Of a DNA stretch of 64,000 nucleotides, positions 22,634-33,055 are shown piece after piece (position 1 is the stretch's first letter; every line of letters begins with the position of its first letter). This DNA is from Blepharisma japonicum (lineage: Eukaryota > Ciliophora > Heterotrichea > Heterotrichida > Blepharismidae), in NCBI GenBank assembly GCA_949751835.1, contig CATKHK010000113.1:62001-126000 (forward strand), written 5' to 3'. Below the pieces are notes generated by a model, which was not told the DNA's origin, made no database searches, and worked only from the letters and a program-made list of their open reading frames with translations. Position numbers and translations under genes: made by a program.

Positions 22634-24112
22634 TTTAATGAATAATTTAAGGAAATGCTATCATTCAAGTTTAATTTATATAGTTTACTGAGCCTCAATG
22701 AAGAATGCTTGATGCTGACTTTAATGTACGTCATAAGAGCATTAAAGATTTCAGGAATAAAAATAATTGCAGATAATTGGAAAATTATTATAATTGGTAC
22801 TACCCTGACTTCGCTAAAGGTTGTAATCTAGACCTGCTACTGTAACTTGCAGCTTTAAAACCTTTTAGGAGTATTATATCATGATAATATTTTTGAGCTT
22901 AATGATGATATTTTCTCGCTTAATGGAGTCTGAATATGAGGTCGATTTATCCTTTTTTGGAAGATACCTTGATATTTTGGCTTATACCTGGGAAGAAAAG
23001 TCTGAAAAAAAATGGAAACTAAATTTAGAAAAAGCAAGAAAAATTATAAGCAGATCTAAGACTTTTGATAAAGCAGAAGATGGAGAGGATAGCCAAAGAA
23101 TTATTAAAAGTGAGAGAATATACAGTATTAATCTCGATCTAATTTGAGTTTGATTATTAAGCCATTTTGTCAGCATAAACAGTATAGGTAAATTATTTTT
23201 CTAATTTTGGCAAATTTAATCAATATGTTATAAATTTGATAGTTAAACTTATTTTGTTTTTTAATGAATAGTTTATAAGTGCAAATATTGCTAACTGTAT
23301 GATGATTTTAAAGACATTTAAAACCGATTAAAAACAATTATCGAATATTGTTACGAATTCAATAAGTGGTATTGCAGTTATAAATTTGTGCTGAGTGCTT
23401 AGGAATTTCACAATTTAAAATTTAATTGAGAGTCATCATGGGATTGATTAATCTACTACGATGAATTGCAAGCTATCTATAAGCTATGGATACCTTGTTA
23501 TAAGTTTTAGAAAAAGAAAAGAATGGAATTTTTAGCAAAGGTGATTAAATGAATTACTTTAATAAATTTTTCTATTTTATAATTTAATTCTATGATAATT
23601 ATTAAATCTGATTTTGCCTGAATTGATAATGCTGGCTTAAATTTTTTTAACTTTCTTCTCCTCCACAAACTTTATAACTATAACTGGTATGCTTTATTTA
23701 AAATCGTTTTCTTATTACTTTATTTAAGGACTCTAAATGGTGATGCTGATATAAAAAAAAAGTAAAAATTTAATAGAAATTTATATGCAAATAATTTTTG
23801 ATTTTTTGCTTTATATTTTGACTTTGAATAATTTTAGTCAATGATTTCTTCTAATGAAAGCTTATAATGATAGAATTAATCGATCTAAAAATAAAAAGCT
23901 TTACAGCTCACACCACATTTAATCATTTTCGTTTAAATTTAATATTTCACCTCTTCGATATATAAATGAATTTACTTAATATGATTTTACTGAACAATTA
24001 TTGCCATTTATATTTTTTATTTATTTTTATTATGAATTTCCTAATCTCGATAGATTTTTTATTCCTTAAAGCTTGCTCATTTATTATTATAAAATATTTT
24101 ATAATAAAAAAT
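22634..24112 (+). other. Intergenic around a truncated cyclin-like copy
   Basis: 22651-23158 is a cyclin-like pseudogene. 23158-23560 is the 3' flank shared with B1, with a family-A 3' relic at ~23455-23545 (TTGTTATAAGTTTTAGAAAA, AAAGAATGG). The rest, to B2, resembles the DNA before B4 (29270-29832), showing a segmental duplication. Confidence 0.5.
22651..23158 (+). pseudogene. 5'-truncated cyclin-Y-like copy, sister of B1
   Basis: Starts abruptly 17 bp after the A8 stop with MLSFKFNLYSLLSLNEECLM, so the first ~75 codons are gone. The cyclin-box middle is frame-shifted near 22820-22880 and the final ~88 codons are open again (SRLMESEYEVDLSFFGRYLD... to ...IYSINLDLI). Sequence and 3' flank are nearly identical to B1, so the break is recent. 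The A8 duplication probably landed in or replaced its 5' part. Confidence 0.7.
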
Positions 24113-24856
24113 ATGGTAAGTAATTTCAACTCACAAACTAAATTACAACAGCTTGAGAACTTTCTAAATACAAATGAAATTTATCCAACCTTGGAAGACT
24201 TGGCTACTGGATTTTCATTTGTCTTACATGCAAAAATCATTGAAGACTTTGAGTCAAAAAGCAGCACTAAATCTCCGATTAGTGAAATTTTATTTAATAG
24301 CAGCCACCTGTCGAGCTATTTAAATTCGGATTTAAAAGATGTTCCACCAGTTAATGATATATTTTTATTCACCTTTAATTTATTTCACTCGATAAGTCTG
24401 AGCGAAGAATGCTTGATGCTTACTCTTATGTACATATTGAGAGTTTTAAAAGCAACAAAAATAAAAATATTTGCCAACAATTGGCAGATAATTGTAGCTG
24501 GCGCAACTTTGGCTTCTATGAGGGTGTGCGATAGAGCCAATAATTGTAACTTACAGTCCGAAAATTTTTTTACTGAATTAAGTTTTGATGACATTTTTGA
24601 GCTAGATAGTGAATTTTCTCGCTTAATGGAGTATAAATACGAGGTAGATTTGTCTTTCTTCGAAAGATGCTTTGAACTTTTGGCTTATACCTGCGAAGAA
24701 AAGTCAAAAAAGTGGAAATTAAATTTGGAAAAAATCGACAAAATAATAAGGAGATCAAAGACTTTTGGTGAAGTAGAAGATGAGAGTATTCCAAGAATTA
24801 TTAGGAGCAAAAGAATTTACAACATTGATCTTGATCAATTTGGGCTTGATAATTAA
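24113..24856 (+). CDS. Cyclin-Y-like protein, copy B2
   Basis: 247 aa from ATG 24113 (MVSNFNSQTKLQQLENFLNT); the frame stays open upstream to 23966, but that hydrophobic stretch is the AT-rich promoter region translated and B4 lacks it. The cyclin box spans ~85-215 with SEECLMLTLMYILRVLKATKI, FANNWQIIVAGATLASMRVCD and ELDSEFSRLMEYKYEVDLSF. The Lys and Glu typical of CDK-contacting cyclins are best represented by RVLK and the EL..EF helix. Forms a recent pair with B4, ~90% identical by eye. Confidence 0.78.
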   Translation: MVSNFNSQTKLQQLENFLNTNEIYPTLEDLATGFSFVLHAKIIEDFESKSSTKSPISEILFNSSHLSSYLNSDLKDVPPVNDIFLFTFNLFHSISLSEECLMLTLMYILRVLKATKIKIFANNWQIIVAGATLASMRVCDRANNCNLQSENFFTELSFDDIFELDSEFSRLMEYKYEVDLSFFERCFELLAYTCEEKSKKWKLNLEKIDKIIRRSKTFGEVEDESIPRIIRSKRIYNIDLDQFGLDN

Positions 24857-26578
24857 AATTATGGTATTAATTGAATAGTAATATGGTCTTTTTTAACTTT
24901 CAAATTCATTATCAATATGCTAGAATTGTGATAAGTGGTCAGAATTTGATTTTATTGAATATTAGTTGCTTCTAAATTGAAATATAATTAAATTTTAGCG
25001 TGAAAAATCTGTTTGAATAAAATTGATATTTTTAAATTATTATTATTCAATATTTATAAAAGTTTAATAAGGGTTATATAATATATAAAATTTTGACAAT
25101 ACTTAATAAGGATTTCAAATTTTAATTGCCTTAAAATTTAATAAAGCCATATAAGTAGGCATCTTTATTAGATTTAGCACAGGGATAAATTCAAGAAAAA
25201 TTCTGATTACTCGTTCAAAGAAGGGATTTTATTGTCGAATTTCATTTGCATTGAAAAAGCTAAAAATTATAAAGCTTCAATTTTAATTTTGATTAAAAGT
25301 TTTTTTACACCTTAAAAGCAAAAAATTTGCATTCTTTGATTTATAATGATTAATAATGTGCCTCACGACTATCCTAAATAATAAGGAAATTGTTTTTTTA
25401 CAGTTTATTTACGAGGTTTTAAAGCTTTCATATAATTCAAAGCCATGAAATTTTTTTGCTTTCATATGATAAACTATATATTAAAAATTCCTTGTGTTGA
25501 CAAAATTAATTATTAAGGAATATCGCTTTTTTACGTAAATATAATATCATGGCTTAATATCAACAGGATTAGGGTGTCATCCACATATCAAATTTATTGA
25601 GTTAAATAAAATTAAATTCTTTTATAATTTAAGAGCTTATTTCAAATAGTTTTACTACATTATATTTACTATTATATTGTAAATTTTAAACACTTTTTTT
25701 AATAATTTTCTTAATTTTCATATGTCTTTAATTCCATCAAGTTTGTTCATTTATTGCTCGCATATGGTTTATAATAAAAATATGATAAGCTTGAAGGATC
25801 AAGAAATTGACAAAATCCAGTTCGAGAGCTTTATAAATGCATTGTTCAGATTTGTTTTAATGTTACATTCAAATATCATTGAAAATTTTGATTCTAAAGG
25901 TAGCACGAATTATAAATATTTTTCAATAGAAACCATTTGATAAGCTACTTTAACTGAAATATTTCTAATATTTCTTAGAAACCAAATTCTGTTTTAGTCA
26001 GAAAGAGATTTATTTAAGAACTCAAAATATCCTTAAATTAAATTATGTGCTACTTTGATAAAAGAAAATGACAATCTAATGTATATATTGAAGTGCATGC
26101 AAGAGTTACACAAAATTAATGAAGATAATAAATTTGAATTATTTACAAAAATATTCTTCATATAACGTTAAAATAATAAAATCTAAGAATTCTTTTTATT
26201 TTTTAACGGATTTTAATGGATCGATAAACCTTTTTTACTGCAATATTTTTATTTAAAAAATATTTTCTTATTGTCTAATTTCAGAGTTTTTTTTGTATAA
26301 TAATTAGAAAATTTATTTCAATTTCATATGTTGGTAATTTTCCTAATATATCCTGATTACTTCTAGTATCAATAATTATCAAAAAAATTAAGGATCCACT
26401 CATTCAAGAATTCAATCATTGTCCACATATTCACTTATATAGCTATAATTTAGAATATTTGTTGGATTAATTCCAATTTATATTTTTAAACTATTTTTAT
26501 TATAGTTTCCTTAATATCCACACCCTTTACCTGGATCTGTTCACTTATTATTTATCTAGTATATTGTATAATAAAAAT
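24857..26578 (+). other. Intergenic; duplicated flank with decayed cyclin-like copy
   Basis: 24857-25690 is alignable with 30577-31330 (GGCATCTT...GAAGGGATTTT...CAAATTTCATTTGCATTG). A short decayed copy starts at 25782. ~25975-26578 resembles the B1 upstream region. No other gene. Confidence 0.5.
25782..25985 (+). pseudogene. Truncated cyclin-Y-like copy
   Basis: ATGATAAGCTTGAAGGATCA opens 5' coding sequence that keeps FRFVLMLHSNIIENFDSKGS, the family segment before the cyclin box. It has lost the YPSLEDLA part internally and ends after FSIETIW near 25942. The cyclin box is absent. It corresponds position for position to the decayed copy at 31749. Confidence 0.6.
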
Positions 26579-27319
26579 ATGTCAAATAGCTACCAAAAAA
26601 CTGAAATAGCTCAGCTCGAGGATGATCCAAGTCAAAATGAAAACTATCCTTCATTAGAAGACCTAGCAATTGGATTTTCAAGTGTCCTTAATGCAAAAAT
26701 GATTGAAGACTTTGAGTCCAAAAATATTAGTCATCCTTCGAAAAGTGAAACATTTTTCAATAGAGATCATCTGCTGAGCTTTTTAAATTCAGATTTAAAA
26801 GACATTCCATCAGCTAATGAGATTTTTTCATTCACGTTTAATTTATACAATTCACTGAATCTCAGCGAGGAATGCTTAATACTGACTTTAATTTACACAC
26901 TAAAAGTTTTAAAGACGTCAGAAATTAAAATATTTTCAGGAAATTGGCAAATTATTATAATTAGTGCTACCTTAACTTCACTGAAGGTTTGCGATTCAGC
27001 CCACTACTGTAACTTACAGCTTGAAAACTTATTGACAGTATTAAATTATGACGAATTTTTTGAACTTAATGATGAGTTTTCTTACTTAATGGAGTCTAAT
27101 TATGAGGTTGATTTACCCTTCTTTGAAAGATTTCTTGATATTTTGGCTTATGCCAGGGATGAAAAGCTTAAAAAGAAATGAAAACTCAACTTAAAAAAAG
27201 TCAAGAAAGTTATCAGAAGGTCTAAGATTTATGATGAAGTAGAAGAAGAGAGCGGCCCAAGAGTCTTTAAAAGTGAGAGAATGTACAGCATTAATCTTGA
27301 CCAATTTGAGCTTGATTAA
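26579..27319 (+). CDS. Cyclin-Y-like protein, copy B3
   Basis: 246 aa, intact; TGA=Trp at 27179 (KKKWKLNLKKVKKVIRR) hides the C-terminal 46 residues under the standard code. Start is the ATG next to the conserved AATAAAAAT block. Cyclin box: SEECLILTLIYTLKVLKTSEI, FSGNWQIIIISATLTSLKVCD, FELNDEFSYLMESNYEVDLPFFERF. The C-terminal ERMYSINLDQFELD motif is retained. Closest to B1, with related upstream DNA. Confidence 0.77.
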
Positions 27320-27837
27320 TAAGCATATAGTGCCAGTTTAATTAACTATTGATAAAATTTTTTTAACTCGGCAATTTAATCAATTTGATAGAAACTCATA
27401 GCTAAGTTTTTTTTTTTTTAAATATAGATATCCTTAAATTTAAACGTAGATAGGCTTAGTTTGATAATTTTGAAAAAGTTTTAACCTATTTTTCGAATAT
27501 TACTATAAATTCAATAGATGGCCTTGTAGTTATACATTTGTGCTGCATACTTATTAAAGTTCAATATCATCATAAGAAACTTTAATTGAGAACCTAAGCA
27601 GTCATTTGACACTGATAATCTATTATGATGGATTAATTTTAGAAATTCTAGAAGTATTCTATTTTCCATTTTCAAGTTCGTTTCTAAAATTATTTTATCT
27701 TATATTTGGACTTAAATTCAGCGGATTTTAGTTTTGTCTCCTCCTCAATATTACCATGAGCATTTTGCAACTAAAATAAAGATATAAATATAAATAATAT
27801 TTTAACTAAAGAGTGCACTTTAAAGGCATAAGAGAGC

Positions 27838-28060
27838 TTGCTTTTTCTTTACTGATCAAGTGAGTGTTATTTTTGATAGAAGTAACTATATTTAAGAAAT
27901 AAAGGTATTTTAATCATTACAAATAACTCTATTTGTGAGATATAAAATAAATGTAAAATGATAGCTTAAATTTATGAATTGGTATGAAATTATGCTAGTT
28001 ATCTTACAAGCTGTAGATGCTTTGATAAGTTCTAGAGAAAGTAAGTAATGGTCAAAAGCA
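27838..28060 (+). pseudogene. Family-A 3'-end relic
   Basis: TTTTCTTTACTGATCAAGTGAG reproduces the FLFTDQV signature, followed by a worn AACTATATTTAAGAAA (compare NSIYES) and, ~100 bp on, GCTAGTTATCTTACAAGCT...TTTGATAAGTTCTAGAGAAA (compare YASF...CYKFNRER). It shows that family-A genes once sat downstream of B3 as well. Confidence 0.55.
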
Positions 28061-28149
28061 GCTAAACGATTTGCTTTAAGAAATTAGAAATATTTTTCTT
28101 TCTATTTTAATCACCTAGGTTTATCTCGAATATGTTAAATTATCAATAC

Positions 28150-28860
28150 TAAAAACCAAGCGTAAAAGTTTTGTATAAATTTTATAATTTTTAATGTTTT
28201 CTATGTCGGTTTTATTATTGAAGCAAAGCGCACTTATTGCACTGAGTGTTAGCGCTCTTTAAGGACTTTTTAGCTTCTTTTTATTTTCATCCTTTCTATA
28301 GATCTAAGAATTTTAAAATGACAGTGTTCTATTCCTTTGATGATCTTAAGAAAATCAGCCTAAGTCTTCTATAAATGTTTTTGGTATAAATTCTCTTGGC
28401 GAATACAGTGGATAGCATTTTCTCTATTTCGGCTTTATTGCATCTGAGCATATTCTCTAAGGCAGACTCCAGTGTCAAAACAAAGAATTATAAATTTGAG
28501 GCTGCGATTTTTCTAGAAAACACACAAGCCATAAATTTGGTTCTTTTGTTCATCTCTTTCTTCCTTTCTTCTTCTGTTTCTCCTCAGAAATCTCGAGATC
28601 CCAATTTTAATGCATATCCACTAATTTCGCTTTGTCAAAAATAGTTAGCGCTTTTTGGAACTATAAATCTGAAGAAGGCATCGTGCTTACTGAGTCTCAT
28701 AACTGGATAGAAGCAACTTTAACTGCTTTAAGGCTTACCTTTCTTATTCCATTAATGGCAAATAAAAGTAATGACTTATATCAGCAAAAATTTCATATTA
28801 AGTGTTCTAATGATTATAAATTCTTAAATTTCCTTGAATAAATAATATTTAAATGTCAAT
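28150..28860 (-). pseudogene. Unidentified decayed gene, possibly cyclin-like
   Basis: On the minus strand one frame reads IRKVSLKAVKVASIQLWDSV, faintly like the cyclin-Y helix NWKRIVLGAILLASKVWDD, followed by FQKALTIFDKAKLVDMH and NWDLEISEEKQKKK. Stops interrupt it and the neighbouring parts are unreadable. The match is short and could be chance; the main support is the base composition, which is less AT-rich than the spacer. Confidence 0.22.
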
Positions 28861-29832
28861 ATGTTTATCTTGCTTACTTTTGAGCAGCCTGAGCTTAAGG
28901 CTTAGAAAATTAGATCAATTTCAACTTGAATTCAAGAGTAACCTCAGTAGATACATTGTTAGGTAGATATTCTCATTTTCCTGTAATCTTTAATGAGAAA
29001 ATTAGCAATCTGCTTTCAAACACTATGCAGCTATTTAGGCTTAGCACAAGAAACATTTTTTCAGCAACTATTAAACTTCAAGAAGGTAGAAACTAATCCC
29101 ATTGCTAATCGCAATACAGCAAAATTCATAAGCCGTTCACTTCAATTTGAAACTTGAATACCTTACTTGCAAGCTTCCTAGATTTTTGGGCTAAGTGATC
29201 AGAAATTAGATAAGTCTTAATATGAAAACTTATTGATGATTTTATCACCAATATGACGAACATTATTTTTAATAGTTGGTTAATTTCCTTGAATATAAAT
29301 CACTCTATTTTATATATTTGATTCTATAATAATTTTGTCTAGTTTTGATTAAATTGGAAATTCATTTTATTTTTATTTTCTCATAACTTTCTTCAGATAA
29401 GATAAATCCTTTTCGCATTTCTATCATTACGCATATATATATTTAAAATTGTTTTCTTACCACTTAATTTAAGTACTCTTAATATTGCTGATATTCAAAT
29501 TAACTAAAAAATGTATTATAATGTTATATGGTAAACAATTTCTGGTTTTTCTTTTATATTAAAGGTTTAGGATCATTTTAGTTAAAGATTTTACCTAATA
29601 AGAGCTTATAATGATAAACTCAATCATATAAAAATCTTCCACAGTGCATTTAGTTATTTTCACTTAAATTTTAATATTTTCCCTTTCGAAATATAAATTC
29701 ATTTACTTAAGATGGCTTTACTGAACAATTATTACCATTTATATTTTTAATTGCCTTTTATTATGAACTTCTAATCTTTGATAGGTAATTTATGCTCATT
29801 TGTCATTATAAAATATATATATTATAAAAAAT

Positions 29833-30576
29833 ATGATAAGTAATTTGAACTCAAATGCTAATTTAGAACAGCTTGAGAACTTTCTAAATACAAATGAAGT
29901 TTATCCACACTTGGAAGACTTGGCTATTGGATTTTCATTTGTCTTGCATGAAAAAATCATTGAAGACTTTGAGTCAAAAAGCAGTTCTATATCTCCGGTG
30001 AGTGAAATTTTATTTAATAGCAGCCACCTGTCGAGCTATTTAAATTCAGATTTAAAAGATGCTCCACCAGTTAATGATATATTTTTATTTACTTTTAATT
30101 TATTTCACTCGATAAGTTTGAGCGAAGAATGCTTGATGCTGACTCTTATGTACATATTGAGAGTTTTAAAAACAACAAAAATAAAAATATTCGTCAACAA
30201 TTGGCAGATAATTGTAGCTGGAGCAGCTTTGGCTTCTATGAAAGTGTGCGATAGAGCCAATAATTGCAACTTAAAGTGTGAAAATTTTTTTACTGAATTA
30301 AGTTTTGACGATATTTTTGAACTAGATAGCGAATTTTCTCGCTTAATGGAGTCTAAATACGAGGTCGATTTGTCCTTCTTCAAAAGATGCTTCGAAATTT
30401 TGGCTTATACCTGCGGAGAAAAGTCAAAAAGTTGGAAATTAAATTTGGTAAAGGTCAACGAAATTATCAGGAGGTCAAAAATTTTTGATGAAGTAGAAGA
30501 AGAGAGTTATCCAAGAATTATTAGGAGCCAAAGAATGTACAACATTGATCTTGACCAATTTGGGCTTGATAATTAA
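29833..30576 (+). CDS. Cyclin-Y-like protein, copy B4
   Basis: 247 aa, intact, TAA stop. MISNLNSNANLEQLENFLNT at the start and ERCFEILAY-type ends make it the close sister of B2. Cyclin box with SEECLMLTLMYILRVLKTTKI, FVNNWQIIVAGAALASMKVCD and NLKCENFFTELSFDDIFELD. Most differences from B2 are single residues, which suggests constraint after duplication. 5' and 3' flanks are also shared with B2. Confidence 0.78.
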   Translation: MISNLNSNANLEQLENFLNTNEVYPHLEDLAIGFSFVLHEKIIEDFESKSSSISPVSEILFNSSHLSSYLNSDLKDAPPVNDIFLFTFNLFHSISLSEECLMLTLMYILRVLKTTKIKIFVNNWQIIVAGAALASMKVCDRANNCNLKCENFFTELSFDDIFELDSEFSRLMESKYEVDLSFFKRCFEILAYTCGEKSKSWKLNLVKVNEIIRRSKIFDEVEEESYPRIIRSQRMYNIDLDQFGLDN

Positions 30577-31343
30577 ATTGTTGTATTAATTTAATATGGT
30601 CTTTTTTAACTTTTAAATTCATAATCAATATGCTATAATTTTGATATGTGGCCAGAATTTCATTTTGCTAAATATTAATTTTTCTAAAATTGAAAAATAA
30701 TAAAATTCTAGTATAAAATTTTGGCAATAATAATAATTAAGGATTTCAAATTTTAATAGCCTTAAAATTTAATAAAGATATATAAGTAGGCATCTTAACT
30801 CAAATTAGTGCAAGGATGAATTTTGATAAATTTCTAATGCTTCTTTTAAAGAAGGGATTTTGCTGTCAAATTTCATTTGCATTGGAAAAAGCTAAAAATT
30901 ATAAAATTTCAATTTTAATTTTGGCTAAAAGTGTTTTGCTAAGCCTTCAAAGCAAAAAATTTTCAATGTAGTATTAATGATGTGTCTCACAATTCTCCTA
31001 AATAGTAAGCAAATTTTTTCTCATTAAAGATTTAAGAAGCTTTAAAGCTTCCATATAATTGAAAAATAAAAAGTTTTTAGCATTTATATAATAAAATATA
31101 TCTTAAAACTTCTAGTGCTAACTATTAAGAAATTTCACTTATTTAAGTAATTATAGTAGCATGACTTAATCTCAAAAAGATTAAGATACTCATCCAAACA
31201 TAAAATTTATTGATTTAAACAAAATTAATTTCTTTTATAATTTAAGAGCTGCTTAATTAGAATGGCTTTATGCATCATATTTACTATCAATTGCACTTTA
31301 TATTACTTTTTTATTATAATTTTCTTAATTGTCATTCGTATTT

Positions 31344-31697
31344 AGATTAAATTAAGATTAATGCCTTGATCTGCAGCCCCTCTTCTTAGTATCATGCTCT
31401 TAGTAGCATTGGCTTCAGGGAGGGGCCTATCGTCACTTATAAGGAGAAACCCTTGGCTTCTCTATAGATGCAATTCTCTCCTGATTTCAGATCATACGAA
31501 ATTTCCAGAACCTCCATTTCCAGCACAAGCATAAGCATTGCCTAGCTTTCCAAGCATTCATCTCTCGGAAAACCAAATCTAGACCATAAATCAGCAAAAA
31601 AAAATAGCTCTATATTTTTGTCCTAAGACTACCCATCCTTTGGGCATCTACTTGCAGAAACAATCTGTATAAGATATCCTATACTAAGAGTACGGTA
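31344..31697 (+). other. ~350-bp insertion, candidate IES or mobile fragment
   Basis: In the sister segment, TCATATGTCTTTA runs straight into ATTCCATCAAGTTTG. Here, TCATTCGTATTTA and ATTCTATCAAGTTTG are separated by ~350 bp that is clearly less AT-rich (for example AGGGAGGGGCCTATCG). The junctions read TTTA|GATT and CGGTA|ATT, so a TA could be the target site, as for ciliate internal eliminated sequences. No terminal inverted repeat is obvious. The minus strand has a short coding-like stretch (LVLEMEVLEISYDLKSGENC), so captured genic DNA is an alternative. Confidence 0.5.
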
Positions 31698-31748
31698 ATT
31701 CTATCAAGTTTGCTCACTTATTATGATACTATAGTTTATAGTAAAAAT

Positions 31749-32196
31749 ATGAAAATCTTCAACGATCAAGAAATTGAAAAAATCTAGTTCAATCACTTTT
31801 TAAACGAAAATGAAGTTTATCCTTCTTTAAAAGACCTAACAGCCAGATTTTCTTTTGATGCTAAATCCAAAAATCATTGAAATCTTGGGCTCGGATTCTT
31901 CGAAAAAATTAAATATTTTTCAATAGAAGCCATCTGATGTGCTACTTAAGCTCAGATTAAAAAGACGTTCATTAACTAATGAAATTTTTAATTTATATCA
32001 CACTATGGCCTAAATGAAAAATGATTGATGCTGACTTTTGGTTTGAATATTCAAACTTTTAAAAAATACAGAGATTATCCCAAAAATTGGAAAATAATTA
32101 ATTGTAGTTAGAAAAACTTAAAAAGACGAGAGTAGTAAGAAATTATTAAATGAGAGAATATATCATTGACTTTAACAATTTGAATTTAATAATTAA
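31749..32196 (+). pseudogene. Decayed cyclin-Y-like copy
   Basis: ATGAAAATCTTCAACGATCA matches the start of the 25782 copy. NENEVYPSLKDLTARFSF, the FNRSHL-type segment, LNEK-LMLTF and a terminal ERIYHxF-xFEFNN then TAA are recognisable in order, but in several frames with stops and with most of the cyclin box lost. More complete than its sister at 25782, so the two copies have decayed independently. Confidence 0.65.
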
Positions 32197-32384
32197 ATCA
32201 ATATATTAGAATTTAGACCTAAAACAATTTTTTTATAAAAGCTCTAATATAAATTGACTTCAATTTAAAATCCCAATTAAATTTCAATTAGAAAATTTAT
32301 GCTGACCTCTCTTTCTTATTAAAAAAACCCTGGGAATATCCTCTCTGGTCTGTTAAATGAGTGAAATTAAGTCCATTCTGAATT

Positions 32385-32452
32385 AAAGCTCAGGGAGCTT
32401 TACAAATGTAGTATTAATATCGAAAGAAAAATTGCTATGCAGCTGATGATAA
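32385..32452 (+). pseudogene. PP2C fragment
   Basis: CTCAGGGAGCTTTACAAATG...GTATTAAT...AATTGCTATGCAGCTGATG aligns with 35088-35152 of the intact PP2C gene 2.7 kb downstream (SGSCANVVLIVGDNCYVANV). Only this ~65-bp core is clear, and it is the reason to infer an older duplicate of the phosphatase gene. Confidence 0.6.
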
Positions 32453-33055
32453 GCGAACATAGGAAGTAAAATTAAAAATCATTCCTTTGTTAGGTATTAT
32501 CTTTTTTTTATAAAATTTATCGTATAATAATTGCGTATATCTTGCTTGTAATATCTAATATTTATTCAAATGTTTATTTTATTTTATCCCTGATCAAATA
32601 GGAATTTTTAACATATTGCATGGCCAGTAATTAGAAATTTTAATTACAAATATGATTCTTATAACTTTTTAGGGGCTTTACTGGCATACTAATAATATTT
32701 TAAAATTAAGAGTCTATCTGTATTCATAAAATAAACAATTTTGACCCTTTTTCTTTAAAATTTCTCACTATTGCACAATTGAGTATACATTCATTCCAAA
32801 ATCAACATTAAATAGCGATATGACTAAATTTGCAAAGGTTTAAGCAGCAAAGTCTATAGTTAATTTAATAGTTTTATAAATTTATCAAAATTAAAACTCT
32901 ATTTAAATATAACTGTTTATTGGTTTCAAAAAATCCATCCTTGCTGCTATTTTCATATTTTATGCATATTTTTTATTATAACTTGCTTATCTGCTACATG
33001 CCTTTTATTTCATCAAGATTGCTCACTTATTTTTATAACGCACTGCATAGTAAAA

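Larger units (their letters stand above)
27320..29832 (+). other. Gene-poor 2.5-kb spacer with several relics
   Basis: 27838-28060 contains a worn family-A 3' end (separate entry). ~28150-29250 is less AT-rich than its surroundings and shows broken coding-like stretches on both strands. 29270-29832 matches the B2 upstream region. A poly-T run lies at ~27409-27418. No intact gene is supported. Confidence 0.45.
30577..33055 (+). other. Intergenic; duplicated flank, insertion, decayed cyclin-like copy and PP2C relic
   Basis: 30577-31343 pairs with 24857-25735. 31344-31697 is a GC-richer insertion absent from that copy. 31749-32196 is a cyclin-like pseudogene and ~32385-32452 a PP2C fragment. 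The rest is AT-rich spacer with no gene. Confidence 0.5.

Noticed and set aside
23966-24112. A hydrophobic N-terminal extension of B2
   Set aside because: It is the AT-rich promoter region read in frame; B4 lacks it and the conserved AAAAATATG block fixes the start at 24113.
30105-30383. Minus-strand open frames over the cyclin-like genes
   Set aside because: They are mirror images of the conserved cyclin box, repeated at the same place in each copy.
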